From an uncultured Candidatus Saccharibacteria bacterium (lineage in GTDB: Bacteria; Patescibacteriota; Saccharimonadia; Saccharimonadales; Saccharimonadaceae): a stretch of 6,617 nt of DNA. The notes under the pieces are model-generated. The model saw only the letters and a list, made by a program, of their open reading frames with translations, had not been told where the DNA came from and made no database searches. Shown here one piece after another: positions 5,496-6,617 of the stretch; the first letter of the stretch is position 1; every line of letters begins with the position of its first letter. Position numbers and translations under genes: made by a program. Location: the NCBI GenBank assembly GCA_937919305.1, contig CALFQW010000127.1, positions 1 through 6,617 of the forward strand. The letters are read 5' to 3'.

Positions 5496-5521
5496 GTTAC
5501 CAGGCGAAGGTTTGCTACAAT
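5494..5521 (+). promoter_or_regulatory. Predicted promoter of tRNA-Thr(GGU)
   Basis: TTGTTA (5494-5499, 4 of 6), a 16-nt spacer and an extended -10, TGC-TACAAT (TG at 5513-5514, TACAAT 5516-5521). Initiation near 5528 would leave about 10 nt of leader before the tRNA. The -35 uses the U run of the upstream terminator-like structure. Confidence 0.55.
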
Positions 5522-5537
5522 ATATCTCGCTTTATAT

Positions 5538-5612
<75 letters not shown>

Positions 5613-5616
5613 TAGT

Positions 5617-6138
5617 TTAATTTGTAAGTCTGATAATTGCCAGTAATGCCTCTGATTTCTTAGACGGATCAATGAATACGAAGCCGTCACGCTTTTTATC
5701 ATCTCTGCCCTCGTACCTATGTAGAACCGCCTTTAGTTTTGCTGCATCATATATGAGTAAAAGGTTAAGTCTTGTTGGCTGTCCGTGCACAGCTATTGAT
5801 CCGTGATAGAACCCCCAGCTTAGATCTCTGAAAAGCCTAGTTCTTTCAGTCATCTTTCTTCGAAATCCGAAGAGATCAATCCTTTTGCCATCTACGTTCT
5901 CGTAGCGATCGCCTTTGCGCTTTGGGTCATACCTATCGGTCCCGTATTTTTTTATGTTATTTTCCAACGAACTGATTGGCATATCGTGTTGCTTAGAGCT
6001 GAGACCACGGATGACGACTGTTTGGTCGAGAAAATGCTGGCGGATGAAGTCATCCACAATTTTCCCAACGGCTTCATGATCTGGTTCAGACTCAACAGAA
6101 TAGCCTGGTACGCTAACTTTTAGTGTCGGTATATTCAT
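5617..6138 (-). CDS. Hypothetical protein, family not recognised (173 aa)
   Basis: I do not recognise this protein. From the ATG at 6138 it is 173 aa; an in-frame GTG at 6144 would add two residues, but an extended -10 ends at 6146, so transcription should begin near 6138 and favours the ATG. No signal peptide or membrane helix is seen. The N-terminal part (MNIPTLKVSVPGYSV, then DDFIRQHFLDQTVVIRGLSS) looks alpha/beta. The middle is rich in Lys, Arg and Asp with a run of aromatic and charged residues (DRYDPKRKGDRYENVDGKRI, then FGFRRKMTERTRLFRDLSW). A beta-rich part follows (GSIAVHG, RLNLLLIYDAAKL, KRDGFVFIDP). The high positive charge could suit nucleic-acid binding, but that is speculation. 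It starts 17 nt after the Nudix gene on the same strand, so readthrough expression is also possible. Confidence 0.75.
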   Translation of the reverse strand: MNIPTLKVSVPGYSVESEPDHEAVGKIVDDFIRQHFLDQTVVIRGLSSKQHDMPISSLENNIKKYGTDRYDPKRKGDRYENVDGKRIDLFGFRRKMTERTRLFRDLSWGFYHGSIAVHGQPTRLNLLLIYDAAKLKAVLHRYEGRDDKKRDGFVFIDPSKKSEALLAIIRLTN

Positions 6139-6145
6139 ATACACA

Positions 6146-6154
6146 AATATAGCA
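6146..6154 (-). promoter_or_regulatory. Extended -10 promoter of the 173-aa gene
   Basis: On the minus strand the sequence reads TGC-TATATT (TG at 6154-6153, TATATT at 6151-6146), and 7 nt remain before the ATG at 6138. No clear -35 is seen. The element lies between the two minus-strand genes, just after the Nudix stop at 6158-6156. Confidence 0.5.
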
Positions 6155-6155
6155 A

Positions 6156-6617
6156 CTAATACGCCTCATCGTCGTATATATATTTTTTCTCGAATACAAA
6201 CTGGGAGTTTGACTCTATGAATCCTTCAACTTCACTTAGCGTGCCGAAGTTTTTTTCTTTTTGATTGTACTCATCATCGTGCATCCACTCATTCATCTGG
6301 CCATCGGTTTGCTTGATGAGCTCACCCCTAGGATTTACACCCCTCATGACACAAAAATACTTGTCCTCAAGGAGCGCTCCCGTCTCATCGTAATCAAGCT
6401 TGTGCATAAAGCCTAAAACAGTGAAGTCAGCCTGTAGGCCAGTTTCCTCCAGGAGTTCCCGTTCAGCTGCCTCAACCATCGTTTCTCCCCAGCGTATCTT
6501 GCCGGTTGGGCGTCCCCAATATCCATAATAAGGTTGTTTAAGACGTTGTTGCTGCAGTCGTCGACCATCAGCGTGAGCGATATCTAAAACCACAGATAAC
6601 TTGGGTTGTTTCTCGAT
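6156..6617 (-). CDS. Nudix hydrolase (partial, 5' end outside window)
   Basis: Nudix enzymes hydrolyse nucleoside diphosphates linked to another moiety, such as oxidised or deoxy NTPs, ADP-ribose or sugar nucleotides, using divalent metal. The complete Nudix box, G-x5-E-x7-REUxEExGU, is present at 6435-6503: G, KIRWG, E, TMVEAAE, then RELLEETGL. Before it comes the usual substrate-strand segment VVLDIAHADGRRLQQQRLKQ and the WGRPTGK stretch. The frame stays open past the GTG at 6593 to the window edge, and the residues there (IEKQPKLS) continue the first beta strand, so the real start is probably beyond 6617 and the GTG is not it. At least 153 residues are visible, close to the family's ~140-170. 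The specific substrate cannot be told. The 173-aa gene follows 17 nt downstream. Confidence 0.93.
   Translation of the reverse strand: MEKQPKLSVVLDIAHADGRRLQQQRLKQPYYGYWGRPTGKIRWGETMVEAAERELLEETGLQADFTVLGFMHKLDYDETGALLEDKYFCVMRGVNPRGELIKQTDGQMNEWMHDDEYNQKEKNFGTLSEVEGFIESNSQFVFEKKYIYDDEAY

Overview
The window reads as ordinary chromosomal DNA of a small-genome bacterium, most likely a Patescibacteria/CPR member such as Saccharibacteria. This placement is inferred from compact spacing, short divergent housekeeping proteins (a delta' clamp-loader subunit without cysteines for a zinc module, small unassigned ORFs) and weak or absent Shine-Dalgarno sites; no marker gene proves it. UGA works as a stop in one gene, so the standard bacterial code applies and the UGA=Gly lineages (Gracilibacteria, Absconditabacteria) are disfavoured. 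I see no mobile element, CRISPR array, phage gene or toxin/defence cassette.

Layout. (1) 1-151: C-terminal end of an M20-type metallopeptidase. (2) 206-2914: a tight plus-strand cluster of tryptophanyl-tRNA synthetase, an RluA/RluD-family pseudouridine synthase (1-nt overlap) and a DNA polymerase III delta'-like subunit (14-nt overlap), almost surely one operon. (3) 2935-3591: a membrane-anchored TPR protein with its own promoter inside the end of the delta' gene. (4) 3624-4349: an unrecognised soluble 241-aa protein with the strongest ribosome binding site in the window. (5) 4397-4820: tRNA-Thr(UGU), tRNA-Tyr(GUA) and a small zinc-ribbon protein, packed as one apparent transcription unit. 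(6) 4863-5412: small membrane proteins, one of 54 aa (possibly preceded by a 16-codon ORF that overlaps it) and one of 89 aa. (7) 5413-5537: a structured intergenic region with a terminator-like fold and a tRNA promoter, then tRNA-Thr(GGU). (8) 5617-6617, minus strand: a Nudix hydrolase that runs off the right edge, followed by an unrecognised 173-aa protein, convergent with the tRNA.

Most identifiable genes serve translation (TrpRS, rRNA pseudouridylation, three tRNAs) or replication (clamp loader). The most notable recurring feature is promoter placement: several genes have a -10 element only 6-10 nt before the ATG, which predicts leaderless mRNAs. The other points of interest are the three unassigned small or medium proteins and the possible overlapping mini-ORF.
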